Program-made: the position numbers and the translations under genes
Shown: positions 1-10,499 of the stretch, in pieces
How positions within the stretch are numbered: the stretch's first letter is position 1
Layout: each line of letters begins with the position of its first letter
The notes under the pieces: model-generated
What the model saw: the letters and a program-made list of their open reading frames with translations, nothing else
What the model was told of the DNA's origin: nothing
Database searches by the model: none
NCBI GenBank assembly: GCA_018895795.1
Contig: JAHINZ010000487.1
Coordinates: 1-19,853, forward strand
Length of the DNA stretch: 19,853 nucleotides
Direction: 5' to 3'
From: Alphaproteobacteria bacterium
GTDB lineage: Bacteria > Pseudomonadota > Alphaproteobacteria > Caulobacterales > Caulobacteraceae

Positions 1-1
1 C

Positions 2-862
2 ACCCTCGTCAAAGCCTGGACCGCCGCCAAGGAGCGTCTGAAGGACGCCGGCATTGATCAGCCCGCCATCGATGCGCGGCTGATGCTGGAGGTGGCCGCC
101 GACGTCACCCGCACCGAGATCGTCACCGATCCCTATCGGATGCTGACGGTGCAGCAGTGGGAGACGCTGGACGACTATCTGACCCGCCGCGCCCGCCGCG
201 AGCCGGTCAGCCACATCATCGGCCGCAAGGGGTTCTGGAAGATCCTGCTGCAGGTCAACAAGAACGTGCTCACCCCCCGTCCCGAGACCGAGGTGATCGT
301 CGACGAGGTGCTGAAGGCCTTTCCGGAGCATATGGCCTTCAGCATGCTGGACCTGGGCGTCGGCTCGGGCACCATTCTGCTGGCGGTGCTGGCCGAGCGG
401 CCGGCCGCCAAGGGGCTGGGGGTGGATGTCTCCGAAGAGGCCCTGGCCGTGGCCCGCGAGAACGCCGCCAATCTGGACCTCAACACCCGCTGCGCCCTGC
501 TGCGCGGCGACTGGACGGCGGGCCTGGGCGACGCGGGGTTCGACCTGGTGGTCTCCAACCCGCCCTATATCGCCAGCCACATCATCGAGACCCTCGAGCC
601 CGAGGTCCGCGACCACGAACCGCGCGTGGCCCTGGACGGCGGCCCCGACGGCCTGGACGCCTATCGCCAGCTGGCGCCCGAGATTCTGCGGGTGCTCAAG
701 CCGGCCGGCATGTTCGCGGTCGAGATCGGCTATGACCAGTCGGCCGATGTCGAAGCCCTGTTCCGCCAGGCCGGCGCCGGCGATGTCCGAACGATCAAGG
801 ATCTGTCGACCCACGACCGCGTGGTGATCGGCGTGAAAAATCCCTTGGAAAGCCTGACGTGA
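2..862 (+). CDS. prmC: Peptide chain release factor N5-glutamine methyltransferase, 5' partial
   Basis: PrmC (HemK) methylates the glutamine of the GGQ motif in release factors RF1 and RF2, using S-adenosylmethionine, in the cytoplasm. The reading frame is open from base 2, so the true start lies just outside the window; 286 codons are visible before the TGA. The N-terminal helical segment (TLVKAWTAAKERLKDAGID) is typical of the family and lies upstream of the first in-window ATG at 83, which I therefore reject as the start. The SAM-binding glycine motif LDLGVGSGT is encoded around 349-375. The catalytic NPPY motif, which binds the substrate glutamine, is at 557-568. In many alphaproteobacteria this gene follows prfA, which would be just upstream. 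Family call is near certain. Confidence 0.95.
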   Translation, partial: TLVKAWTAAKERLKDAGIDQPAIDARLMLEVAADVTRTEIVTDPYRMLTVQQWETLDDYLTRRARREPVSHIIGRKGFWKILLQVNKNVLTPRPETEVIVDEVLKAFPEHMAFSMLDLGVGSGTILLAVLAERPAAKGLGVDVSEEALAVARENAANLDLNTRCALLRGDWTAGLGDAGFDLVVSNPPYIASHIIETLEPEVRDHEPRVALDGGPDGLDAYRQLAPEILRVLKPAGMFAVEIGYDQSADVEALFRQAGAGDVRTIKDLSTHDRVVIGVKNPLESLT

Positions 863-1102
863 GAGGCTAGACGAGTCCTGTCTCCTTCCAAAACGCCGGG
901 TGACGGGAAAAGCGGTCGTTCATCACGATCGTAAAGCTCCTCCGGCAGGCGCGCACGGTCTCAAGCCGGTCGCCGCGCCAGACCAGGACGGGGGCTCTAC
1001 GGAAACCAGTGTCTCGAGACCTTTTGGGGTTCGCCCGCCTAGAGACCAACAAGACCGGATGCTTCAGCTGAGACTGACCTCCGGACAGGTTCAAAAGAGA
1101 CC

Positions 1103-2281
1103 ATGAGAGATTTCAAGGGCATGAAGCGCCAGCGCGGCCGCAATAATCGCGGCGGCGGCAATGTCGGCGGCAAGCCTCAGCAGCACAACGCCAACCGGGC
1201 CTTCGATTCGAACGGTCCCGAGGGCGTCAAGGTGCGCGGCGCGGCCCAGAGCGTTTATGAAAAATACCAGCAGCTGGCCCGCGACGCGACGTCGTCCGGC
1301 GACCGGGTTCTGGCCGAAAACTACCTGCAGCACGCGGAGCACTATTTCCGCGTCCTGCGGGCCATCCAGCCGAATCGGCCGGTCAGCGACATCATCGGCA
1401 AGGACGCCTATTCGGCCTACGAGATCGATTTCGAGGCCGAACCGGAAGAAAACACCGAGATCGCCGAGACCTCGTCCGACAACAACACTGACGACGGCGA
1501 CGGCCAGCGCGACGGCCAGCGCGATGATCGGCCCCGCGACCGGTTCGAGAATCGCTCGCGCGACGATCGCCCCCGCGACAATCAGAGCCGCGACAGCCAG
1601 AACCGCGATGATCGCCCGCGCGACAATCAGAGCCGCGATGGGCAGAGCCGCGATGGCCAAAACCGCGATGGCCAAAATCGCGACCGCTTCGACAACCAGG
1701 GCGCCCAGGGCCAAGGTCAGGGCCAGGGCCGCCGCGACCGCTGGCGTGAACGCGACGATCGCCCCCGTGACGATCGCCCCCGTGACGATCGCCCCCGTGA
1801 TGATCGTCCGCGCGATGATCGCCCCAGAGACGATCGCCCCAGAGACGATCGTCCCAGAGAGGATCGCCCTCGCGACGATCGTCCGCGTGATGATCGTCCT
1901 CGCGACGAGCGTCCTCGCGAAGAGCGTCCCGTGGCCGCCGCGCCCGAAGCGGCTGTCGAGACCCCGGTCGAAGCGCCGCGCCGTGAGCGCGCCCCGCGTC
2001 GCGAGCGCGCGCCGCGCGACCGCGATCCGCTGGCCGTGATCGAACCCCGGGCCACGCCCCTGACCAGCGAAGCGTCGAGCGGCGAAAGCTCGCCGATGCT
2101 GCGCGGCCAGGACGGCGACGTCAGCCATGCGCCGGCCTTCCTGGGCCGGTCCACCGCCGCCGTCGAGGCGCCCGCCGCCGAGGGTGGCGAAGACGCCAAG
2201 AAGCCCCGTCGTCGCCGCGCCCCGCGCAGCTTCGAAGGCGCCGAGGGCGCGCCCGCCGGGTCGGGATCCGACGAGGCTTAG
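1103..2281 (+). CDS. DUF4167 domain protein with Arg/Asp-rich disordered tail
   Basis: A 392-residue protein. Residues 1 to about 105 match the DUF4167 pattern of alphaproteobacteria: a basic Gly/Asn/Arg start (KRQRGRNNRGG), then a helical core with GAAQSVYEKYQQLARDA and the YLQHAEHYFRVL motif. The rest is low complexity: an acidic stretch, a region of RD/NQSRD/DGQ repeats (about 130-217), eleven full DDRPR-type pentapeptides plus a partial one (218-276), then Arg-rich RRERAPRRERAP and KKPRRRRAP segments. There is no signal peptide or membrane helix, so it is probably cytoplasmic. Function is unknown; the basic, disordered make-up suggests nucleic-acid binding or condensate formation, which is inference. 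The ATG at 1103 follows a purine-rich AAAAGAGA. The gene sits 240 bp after prmC and ends in a strong terminator. Confidence 0.9.
   Translation: MRDFKGMKRQRGRNNRGGGNVGGKPQQHNANRAFDSNGPEGVKVRGAAQSVYEKYQQLARDATSSGDRVLAENYLQHAEHYFRVLRAIQPNRPVSDIIGKDAYSAYEIDFEAEPEENTEIAETSSDNNTDDGDGQRDGQRDDRPRDRFENRSRDDRPRDNQSRDSQNRDDRPRDNQSRDGQSRDGQNRDGQNRDRFDNQGAQGQGQGQGRRDRWRERDDRPRDDRPRDDRPRDDRPRDDRPRDDRPRDDRPREDRPRDDRPRDDRPRDERPREERPVAAAPEAAVETPVEAPRRERAPRRERAPRDRDPLAVIEPRATPLTSEASSGESSPMLRGQDGDVSHAPAFLGRSTAAVEAPAAEGGEDAKKPRRRRAPRSFEGAEGAPAGSGSDEA
1754..1930 (+). repeat. 15-bp in-frame tandem repeat (DDRPR units)
   Basis: Eleven complete 15-bp units of the type GACGATCGCCCCCGT plus a 12-base partial unit, all in frame. 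Units 1-3 are identical; later copies vary mainly at wobble positions (CGT/CGC/AGA for Arg, GAC/GAT for Asp). Units 8, 11 and 12 change the acidic residues to EDRPR, DERPR and EERP. The synonymous drift shows selection on the peptide, while the identical first three units suggest recent slippage duplication. Confidence 0.95.
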
Positions 2282-2307
2282 GCCGCGTCGCAAGACTGAT
2301 TTGATAG

Positions 2308-2337
2308 AGGGGAGCCGTGAAAGCGGCTCCCCTTTTT
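2308..2337 (+). terminator. Intrinsic terminator after the DUF4167 gene
   Basis: A perfect 10-bp stem (AGGGGAGCCG at 2308-2317 paired with CGGCTCCCCT at 2324-2333), a 6-nt TGAAAG loop and a run of five T overlapping the end of the stem. It lies 27 bp after the stop codon and separates the prmC/DUF4167 unit from the metalloprotease gene. Confidence 0.93.
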
Positions 2338-2479
2338 CATCAGGCGTGGGGCGGCTGCCGGAGGCGATCGCGGCGATGGGGTCGCGAGCCGATCAGCGGC
2401 CGCGCGCGTCTGAGCCCTTGAGCTTTGCCGGCGACTGTTGTGTATCACGGTGGAAACAATCGCCCGCCGGAGCCCCGAC

Positions 2480-3238
2480 TTGCGCCGTCCCGTATTCGCT
2501 CTCCTCGCCGCCCTGGCGCTCGTCGCCCCCTTGGCCGGCTGCGCCTACAATGCCGATCTGGGCCGCGACCAGCTGCTGATCGTCAAGGATTCGGGCCTGG
2601 CCTCGGCCGGCGAGAAGGCCTGGGCCACCACCCTGCGCACCGGCAACCTGTCCAGCGACCCGCGCAAGAACGCCCGCGTGCGGGCCGTGGGCCAGCGGGT
2701 GGTGACGGCGGCCGGGCTGAACAACCGGCCCTGGGACTACGCGGTGCTGATCGACGAGGCCCCCAACGCCTTCGTGCTGCCCGGCGGCCATGTCGGCGTC
2801 ACCGTCGGCCTGCTGGACCTGGTGGACAATGACGATCAGCTGGCGGCGGTGATCGGTCACGAGGCCGGCCATGTCGTGGCCCAGCACGCGGCCGAGCGCT
2901 ATTCCCAGACCATGACCTCCAAGCTGCTGCTGGGCGTGGCCGGGGCGGCGGCGGGCTCGTCGTCGGAGATCGGCCGGGGCCTCAACCAATATGGCGGCGA
3001 CGCCAGCCAGTACCTGTTCCTGCTGCCGTTCTCGCGCAAGCACGAGCTGGAGGCCGACCGCCTGGGCGTCGACTACATGCAGCGCGCCGGCTACCAGCCG
3101 CGCCAGGCGGTGGTGCTCTGGCGCAAGATGCAGGCCCAGGACGACGGCGGCGGCAAGCCGGAGTTCGCCTCCACCCACCCCTCGGACGCCTCGCGCATCG
3201 CGGCGCTGGAGGCCTATCTGTCCAGCAAGGGCTGGTAG
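2480..3238 (+). CDS. M48 family zinc metalloprotease lipoprotein
   Basis: A predicted Sec-exported lipoprotein protease. The N-terminus has two arginines, a hydrophobic run and the lipobox LAGC, so it should be lipidated on that Cys and anchored in the inner or outer membrane facing the periplasm. With the start used here the zinc site is HEAGH (H127, E128, H131), with the third ligand in HELEAD (E191). This is the pattern of the M48 BepA/LoiP-like group that performs envelope protein quality control; the actual substrate is unknown. No TPR region is visible and the protein is short (252 aa). The start is uncertain: TTG at 2480 has GGAG seven bases upstream, while in-frame TTG 2438 and GTG 2450 lack a clear Shine-Dalgarno. 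Its stop lies 5 bp from the convergent ClC stop. Confidence 0.9.
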   Translation: MRRPVFALLAALALVAPLAGCAYNADLGRDQLLIVKDSGLASAGEKAWATTLRTGNLSSDPRKNARVRAVGQRVVTAAGLNNRPWDYAVLIDEAPNAFVLPGGHVGVTVGLLDLVDNDDQLAAVIGHEAGHVVAQHAAERYSQTMTSKLLLGVAGAAAGSSSEIGRGLNQYGGDASQYLFLLPFSRKHELEADRLGVDYMQRAGYQPRQAVVLWRKMQAQDDGGGKPEFASTHPSDASRIAALEAYLSSKGW

Positions 3239-3243
3239 CGGCC

Positions 3244-4596
3244 TCAGGCGCGCGCTGATTTCGCGAGCGCCGCCCGTCTGCGCGGCCCGGTCCAGGCCCG
3301 CGTCAGGACGTGATACAGCGGCGTCGGCGCGATCGCCTCCGAGCACCGGCGGGCGATCAGCGAGCACAGCAGCAGCGGGCCGACCAGGCCCGGGTCGCGG
3401 GTCATCTCCATCAGGATGATGGCGCTGGTCAGCGGCGCCTGGACGACGCCGGCCAGATAGCCCGCCATGCCCAGGGTCACCGCCTCGCGCCCGCCGGCCC
3501 ACGGCGCCAGGTGCGCGAACAGCGCGCCTAGCCCGGCGCCGGTGGCCAGGGACGGCGCGAAGATGCCGCCCGGCGCATCGCTGGCCGCCGCCGCCAGGGT
3601 GGCCACCCACTTGCCCGCCGCCAGGCCCCAGCCCGAGGCGAAGTGGCCAAACAGCAGCGACTTGGCCTGGTCATAGCCCGCCCCGTAAGTGGCCCCGCCG
3701 CTGAGGATCGCCGCGCCGGCCGCCACGATGCCGCAGATCAGGGCGAAGCGGATGGGATGGCCGCTCTTCCAGCGCCGAACCGGATTGTCGCCCACGATCA
3801 GGGCCGCCATCAGCCGCGAGAACAGACCGCCGGCCAGGCCCGAGATGACGCCGATCATCGCCGCGCTGACCCAGGCGGTCCAGCCGGCGAAGCCCGACAT
3901 GTCGCCGAAATAGGCGTAGTTGCCGCCGAGCGCGTAGGCCGCCACGCCCGCCGAGACCACGGCCAGGATGACGACCGTATTGGCGCGCTTGTCAAAGCCG
4001 CGCGCCAGTTCCTCGACCGCGAAGACGATGCCGGCGATCGGCGTGTTGAAGGCGGCCGAAACCCCGGCCGCGCCGCCGGCGATCAGCAGGGTGCGCCGGC
4101 CCGGGCCGCCGCGCAGCCAACCGGTCAGGAACACCATGATGGCGGCCACCACCTGGACGGTCGGCCCCTCGCGCCCGATCGATCCGCCGCAGAGCAGCAG
4201 CAGGGCCGCCAGGAAGATCTTGACCAGGGCGGTGCGGATGGAGACCCGCTCGTCATGGACCTTCTCGCCGCTGCGGTCGCGGCCTCGGCCGATTTCGCCG
4301 GCGGCGATCACCTGAGGGATGCCGCTGCCCGCGGCGGCGGGGGCCAGGCGCCGCATCAAGGCGACGCACAGGGGCATGCCGACGACCAGCAGGACCGGGC
4401 CAAGCCAGGGCAGACCCGCGACCAGATGGCCATGCAGGGCCATGGCGGCGTCGCACAGCTTGGCGAAGCCCACGGCGACGCCGCCGGCCGCCACGGCCGC
4501 CGCCACGACCGCGGCCGTGCGCATGGAACGTCGGGCCCGCAATCGCATCAGCTTACGCTGACGGACGAGAGCCTCGATGGGCGAGGACATTGACAC
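3244..4596 (-). CDS. ClC family chloride channel / H+ antiporter
   Basis: A 450-residue multi-helix membrane protein of the voltage-gated chloride channel family. The anion-selectivity motifs are all present: GSGIP (90-94), GREGP (141-145) with the gating glutamate E143, GIFAP (344-348), and the C-terminal PLY tyrosine Y428 that matches Y445 of E. coli ClcA. The pair E195-E196 after FNTPIAGI sits where ClcA has its proton-path glutamate E203. Keeping both glutamates argues for a 2Cl-/H+ exchanger rather than a passive channel. There is no C-terminal CBS domain. Bacterial homologues help survive acid shock, but a role here is not shown. GTG 4596 and in-frame ATG 4590 are equally possible starts. 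It lies 193 bp downstream of the TonB receptor with a terminator between, so it is probably transcribed separately. Confidence 0.94.
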   Translation of the reverse strand: MSMSSPIEALVRQRKLMRLRARRSMRTAAVVAAAVAAGGVAVGFAKLCDAAMALHGHLVAGLPWLGPVLLVVGMPLCVALMRRLAPAAAGSGIPQVIAAGEIGRGRDRSGEKVHDERVSIRTALVKIFLAALLLLCGGSIGREGPTVQVVAAIMVFLTGWLRGGPGRRTLLIAGGAAGVSAAFNTPIAGIVFAVEELARGFDKRANTVVILAVVSAGVAAYALGGNYAYFGDMSGFAGWTAWVSAAMIGVISGLAGGLFSRLMAALIVGDNPVRRWKSGHPIRFALICGIVAAGAAILSGGATYGAGYDQAKSLLFGHFASGWGLAAGKWVATLAAAASDAPGGIFAPSLATGAGLGALFAHLAPWAGGREAVTLGMAGYLAGVVQAPLTSAIILMEMTRDPGLVGPLLLCSLIARRCSEAIAPTPLYHVLTRAWTGPRRRAALAKSARA

Positions 4597-4710
4597 TGAC
4601 TTTCACCGTTGGAGGTGAGCAGAGAACGAGGGGGAGCGCTCGAGCCACCGCCATCGCCTCACGATAGGGGAGCGACCTAACGGCGCCTGCCGGCCCGGTC
4701 AAGGCGGTCC

Positions 4711-4749
4711 CAAAAGACAAAGGGCCCGGCTTCGGAAGAAGCCGGGCCC
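4711..4749 (-). terminator. Intrinsic terminator after the TonB-dependent receptor
   Basis: A perfect 11-bp GC-rich stem (4722-4732 paired with 4739-4749) with a 6-nt loop. Read on the minus strand it is followed by a T-rich tract (4711-4721), as needed for rho-independent termination of the receptor transcript. It begins about 40 bp past the receptor stop codon. Confidence 0.92.
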
Positions 4750-4789
4750 CCTGGCCGTGTGCTGATCGGGCCTAGGCCCGGGTCAGGCT

Positions 4790-7210
4790 CTAGTACTTCA
4801 CGCGCAGTTCCACGCCGAAGGTGCGCGGCGGGTTGAGGTTGCCGTAGTCGCCGATGGTGCCGCGGTTGGCGGCCGAGATGCGGTAGACGTGCGTCTCGTC
4901 GAGCAGGTTGCGGCTCCACAGGGCCAGGGTGGCCGTGGTGCCGGCGTTGACGTTGATGTCAGCCAGGGTGACGCTGCCGTTGACGATGAAGCTGGAGTCG
5001 GTCTTCACCGCGACGTTCTGGACCAGCTTGCCGGTCGGCGAGACGTCGGCGAACTCCGACTGGAAGGCGTACTGCGCGTCAGCGTAGTTGGCTTCCAGGT
5101 GGCCGCGGAGGGTCAGTTCACCCACCGGCATTTCATAGTCGACATAGGCCGAGGCCGCGTTCGGCGGCGTGTAGACGACGTTGACCGGGAAGGGCGAGCC
5201 CAGCGGAACGTCGGCATTGCCGGGGAAGGGGAACGGCGTCTTGGGGATCTGCACGTCGGTATAGGCGTAGGAGACGCCCACCGTCATGCCGTCCATGACC
5301 TTGGCGGTGATGTCGGCTTCGAAGCCCTTGATCTTCGACACGCCCGAGGCGTTGCGGGTTTCCTCGGTGTGCGCGCCCTGGGTGGGGCTGCCGGGGGTGG
5401 TGTCGACATTGTCGAAGTCGATCTGGGTGTTGTCGCGATCCATGGCGAAGGCGGCCAGGTTCACGCGCAGACGGTTTTCCAGAAGGTCCATCTTGGCGCC
5501 GATTTCGTAGGCCTTGACCGATTCGGCGTCGAAGGCTTGGAAGTTCTGCGAACGGGCGTTGGCGCCGCCGGCGCGGTAGCCCGACGAGTACTTGGCGTAC
5601 AGGCTGACGCCGTCGGCCGCGTCATAGGCCAGGTTGACCAGCGGGTCGAAGCGACCCTTGTCATAGTTGAACTTGAAGTTCGTGGCCTTGCCGCTGACGA
5701 CGTACAGCGTGCCGTCGCGCTTGTCCTTGGTGTAACGGCCGCCGGCGGTCAGGTGCAGCTTGTCCATCCCGGCCGGGGTATAGGTGCCTTGGCCGTAGAC
5801 GGCGTAGCTGGTGGCGTCGGCCTGGCTGGCGCGGATGATGAACCGCGTGCCGTATTCCCAGCCCGCCGTCGTCGCACCGGCCTTGGAGGTGCCGTAGGCG
5901 GAGCGGATGGCGTAGCCCGTGCCGGTGGCGTTCCAGGTGTTGGTGATCGGGCTGGCCGCCGATTCCTTCACGTGTTCCTTGAAATAATAGACGCCGGCGA
6001 CGTAGGTGAATTCCTTGCCGAAATCACCGACGGCCTGGAACTCTTGGCTGTACTGGCGCTGATAGAGGTCCGACAGGCTGTAGCGGCCGAAATTGCCGTT
6101 CGGCGCGAACACGTTGCGCGATTCGATGCCCGAATTGTCCCACTGGTTGGTGGCCACGGCGCGCGCGCCGGTGATCGACCGCAGTTCCAGATTGTCGGAG
6201 ACCTTGTACTTCATGATCAGCGAAGCGCCGCCGGTCTTGTCGACGCTGGGCTGCTGCACGGTGCCGATGTCGGAAACCGACTGGCGGCTGGTGTGAACCT
6301 TCACCAGGTCGGCCAGCGGGTTGATCGTGCCGGCCGGAGCGGCGGCCACGGCGGTCGCTTCGGCCAGGGTGCGAACCCGCTTGCCGTAGGGGTTGTAGTT
6401 CAGCAGCTGGCTGAAGAACGGGGTGTTCTCGTCCTTGGCGTAGTCGACCGAGAGGTCGGCGCTGAAATTGTCGGTCGGCTGGTACAGGGCGGAGATGCGG
6501 CCGCCCTTGCGGTCATACTGGTTCCAGCCGGCTTGGCCGTTCATCGGGTTCTTGGTGGTCGGATCCTGATGCTGGACCAGGGCGTCGACCTTCACCGAGA
6601 TGTTGGCGAATTGCTGGAAGTTCTGGTGCACTTCGCCGTTATAGGCGCCGTAATTGCCGGCGCCGACGCTGAAGCGGCCGCCGAACACGCCGGTCGGGAC
6701 CTTGGTGACGATGCTCAGCGCGCCGCCTTCGGTGTTACGACCAAACAGCGTGCCTTGCGGGCCGCGCAGGACTTCGATGCGCTCGACGTCGAACAGGGCG
6801 GCGTTCAGGCCTTGCTGGCGGCCCAGATAGATGCCGTCAATATAGACGCCGACGCCTTGGTCGCGGGCGGTCTGGTTGGCGTCGAAGGGGACGATGCCGC
6901 GGATGCCGACGGTCAGGGCCGACTGGCGGGCTTCGAAGGTCGCGATGCGCAGCGACGGGATGACGCCGTCCTGCAGGCTCAGCAGGCTTTCGTCATGGCG
7001 CTGTTCCATGGCCAGGGCGCTCATCACGGAAATCGCGATCGGCGTCTTTTGCAGGTTGGTCTCGGTCTTGGTGGCCGTGACGATGACTTGCTCAAGCGCG
7101 GTATTGTTCTCGGCGGCGGGGGCGTTTTCAGCGGCGAAGGCCGGACCCCAGACTGCCAGCGAGAGGCAGGTCCCTGCGACCGAAGACATCAACATCTTCA
7201 GATTGCTCAT
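4790..7210 (-). CDS. TonB-dependent outer membrane receptor
   Basis: An 806-residue outer-membrane transporter that imports a ligand using TonB/ExbBD energy. A signal peptide of about 27 residues ends AFA|AEN. It is followed by a TonB-box-like stretch (LEQVIVTATKTE), a plug domain with VGVYIDGIYLGR and the conserved VERIEVLRGPQGTLFGRN, and a long beta-barrel ending in VELRVKY with a terminal aromatic residue for Bam recognition. There is no N-terminal signalling extension, so it is not a FecA-type transducer. Nothing nearby (no isomerase, permease or regulator) identifies the ligand; this YIDGxYLGR subtype is abundant in Caulobacter and sphingomonads and often takes up plant-derived or small organic compounds (family knowledge). 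The ATG at 7210 has GGGGATA upstream. A terminator follows the stop, so it is probably monocistronic. Confidence 0.95.
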   Translation of the reverse strand: MSNLKMLMSSVAGTCLSLAVWGPAFAAENAPAAENNTALEQVIVTATKTETNLQKTPIAISVMSALAMEQRHDESLLSLQDGVIPSLRIATFEARQSALTVGIRGIVPFDANQTARDQGVGVYIDGIYLGRQQGLNAALFDVERIEVLRGPQGTLFGRNTEGGALSIVTKVPTGVFGGRFSVGAGNYGAYNGEVHQNFQQFANISVKVDALVQHQDPTTKNPMNGQAGWNQYDRKGGRISALYQPTDNFSADLSVDYAKDENTPFFSQLLNYNPYGKRVRTLAEATAVAAAPAGTINPLADLVKVHTSRQSVSDIGTVQQPSVDKTGGASLIMKYKVSDNLELRSITGARAVATNQWDNSGIESRNVFAPNGNFGRYSLSDLYQRQYSQEFQAVGDFGKEFTYVAGVYYFKEHVKESAASPITNTWNATGTGYAIRSAYGTSKAGATTAGWEYGTRFIIRASQADATSYAVYGQGTYTPAGMDKLHLTAGGRYTKDKRDGTLYVVSGKATNFKFNYDKGRFDPLVNLAYDAADGVSLYAKYSSGYRAGGANARSQNFQAFDAESVKAYEIGAKMDLLENRLRVNLAAFAMDRDNTQIDFDNVDTTPGSPTQGAHTEETRNASGVSKIKGFEADITAKVMDGMTVGVSYAYTDVQIPKTPFPFPGNADVPLGSPFPVNVVYTPPNAASAYVDYEMPVGELTLRGHLEANYADAQYAFQSEFADVSPTGKLVQNVAVKTDSSFIVNGSVTLADINVNAGTTATLALWSRNLLDETHVYRISAANRGTIGDYGNLNPPRTFGVELRVKY

Positions 7211-7778
7211 AATAACTATCCCCGTTGTTTTTAGATCGAGACGAGAAGTGACTTGGGGGTCCGATAGAGCCGGGGGGTGACATGGAGGCTGCAGTTTTGT
7301 GACGGATTTAATTCACGGCGGGCGCGCGGAGGGCTTCGCGACGCCGATATTCGACCCTCGCGACGCGGCATTCAGGTCGAGTCGGGCCGGGCCGGCCGAG
7401 GCGGGCGCGGGCGGCCGCGCTCGGAGAATTCGCCCCCTGGGCGAACCCTTGATTCCCGCAACGGAAGCCGCGCGCCGAGGCGACTGAAAAGCCCATGAAT
7501 ATCAATTTGTTAAGAAATCTGAACGCGAGGCGGGCAAAACCTCGATTCGGGACGCCTCGCGTCATGCCGCGCGCGCCCGCTGACGCCCCGCCAAAGACCG
7601 ATGTTCGGTGCGCCGATCATCGCCGCGACGGCCATGGGCCGAGCCGGCGCGGGCGGTTTCGCGGCGTCGCTCACGATGCAGGCCCTTGTGTGACCAAATC
7701 GCCACACCTACATCCCTCTCCAGGAAGCGTTGTGCTTGATCAAGGCAGCGCGACGAGATCCGCCTAAAAGGGGACATC
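7211..7778. other. 568-bp intergenic region between divergent TonB receptor and clpB
   Basis: This region must hold the promoters of two divergent genes. Short open frames exist on both strands, but none has convincing codon use, a ribosome site or a recognisable product. I see a 10-bp inverted repeat near the middle (listed separately) and a purine-rich Shine-Dalgarno AAAAGGGGA just before the clpB ATG. I searched by eye for a CIRCE element (TTAGCACTC-N9-GAGTGCTAA) and found none. I could not place a convincing sigma-32 promoter, though clpB is usually heat-shock controlled. Confidence 0.6.
7523..7562. repeat. 10-bp inverted repeat upstream of clpB
   Basis: ACGCGAGGCG at 7523-7532 is repeated perfectly in inverse orientation as CGCCTCGCGT at 7553-7562, with a 20-nt spacer. 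It is 217 bp upstream of the clpB start codon. It could be a protein-binding site or a hairpin in a long leader; there is no T-run, so it is not an obvious terminator. Confidence 0.6.
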
Positions 7779-10367
<2,589 letters not shown>

Positions 10368-10379
10368 GGATGGCCATGT

Positions 10380-10427
10380 CTAGAGCAAGCCGCGCGCTAT
10401 TGGACGCGCGGCTTGCTCTAGATTTTT
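10380..10427 (+). terminator. Intrinsic terminator after clpB
   Basis: A perfect 17-bp stem (10380-10396 with 10405-10421), an 8-nt CTATTGGA loop and then ATTTTT. It starts 13 bp after the clpB stop. The arms begin and end with CTAGAGCAAGC, a motif that commonly flanks intergenic repeats in Caulobacter-type genomes, so the terminator may have been supplied by a repeat element. Confidence 0.93.
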
Positions 10428-10433
10428 GATTTC

Positions 10434-10478
10434 GCATCGCCTTGGCGGAAAACCGGTGTCCAATTTTCCGCACGATGC
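10434..10478. repeat. REP-like palindromic element between clpB and the chemoreceptor
   Basis: A nested imperfect palindrome: outer arms GCATCG (10434-10439) and CGATGC (10473-10478), inner arms GCGGAAAA (10445-10452) and TTTTCCGC (10464-10471), around an 11-nt centre CCGGTGTCCAA. This resembles a repeat I remember as widespread in alphaproteobacterial intergenic regions, where it appears as TTTTCCGCACGATGC. It sits between the 3' ends of two convergent genes, a typical REP position. Confidence 0.8.
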
Positions 10479-10499
10479 TCTTGGCGCGCTCTGAAACGC

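Noticed and set aside
1754..1930. CRISPR-like direct repeats
   Set aside because: Units are contiguous 15-mers in frame with no spacers, inside a coding gene.
1091..2293. 400-codon minus-strand frame with repeating IARTI/VTGAI peptides, which could look like a membrane or beta-helix repeat protein
   Set aside because: It is the complement of the DDRPR repeat and its flanks; the plus strand has the DUF4167 domain, a start context and a terminator in the right place.
4889..7234. 781-codon plus-strand frame opposite the TonB-dependent receptor
   Set aside because: The product is Val/Gly/Asp/Arg-rich with no family features; the receptor on the minus strand has signal peptide, plug and barrel end.
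7211..7778. CIRCE (HrcA) operator upstream of clpB
   Set aside because: No TTAGCACTC-N9-GAGTGCTAA match; the inverted repeat at 7523-7562 has a different sequence and spacing.
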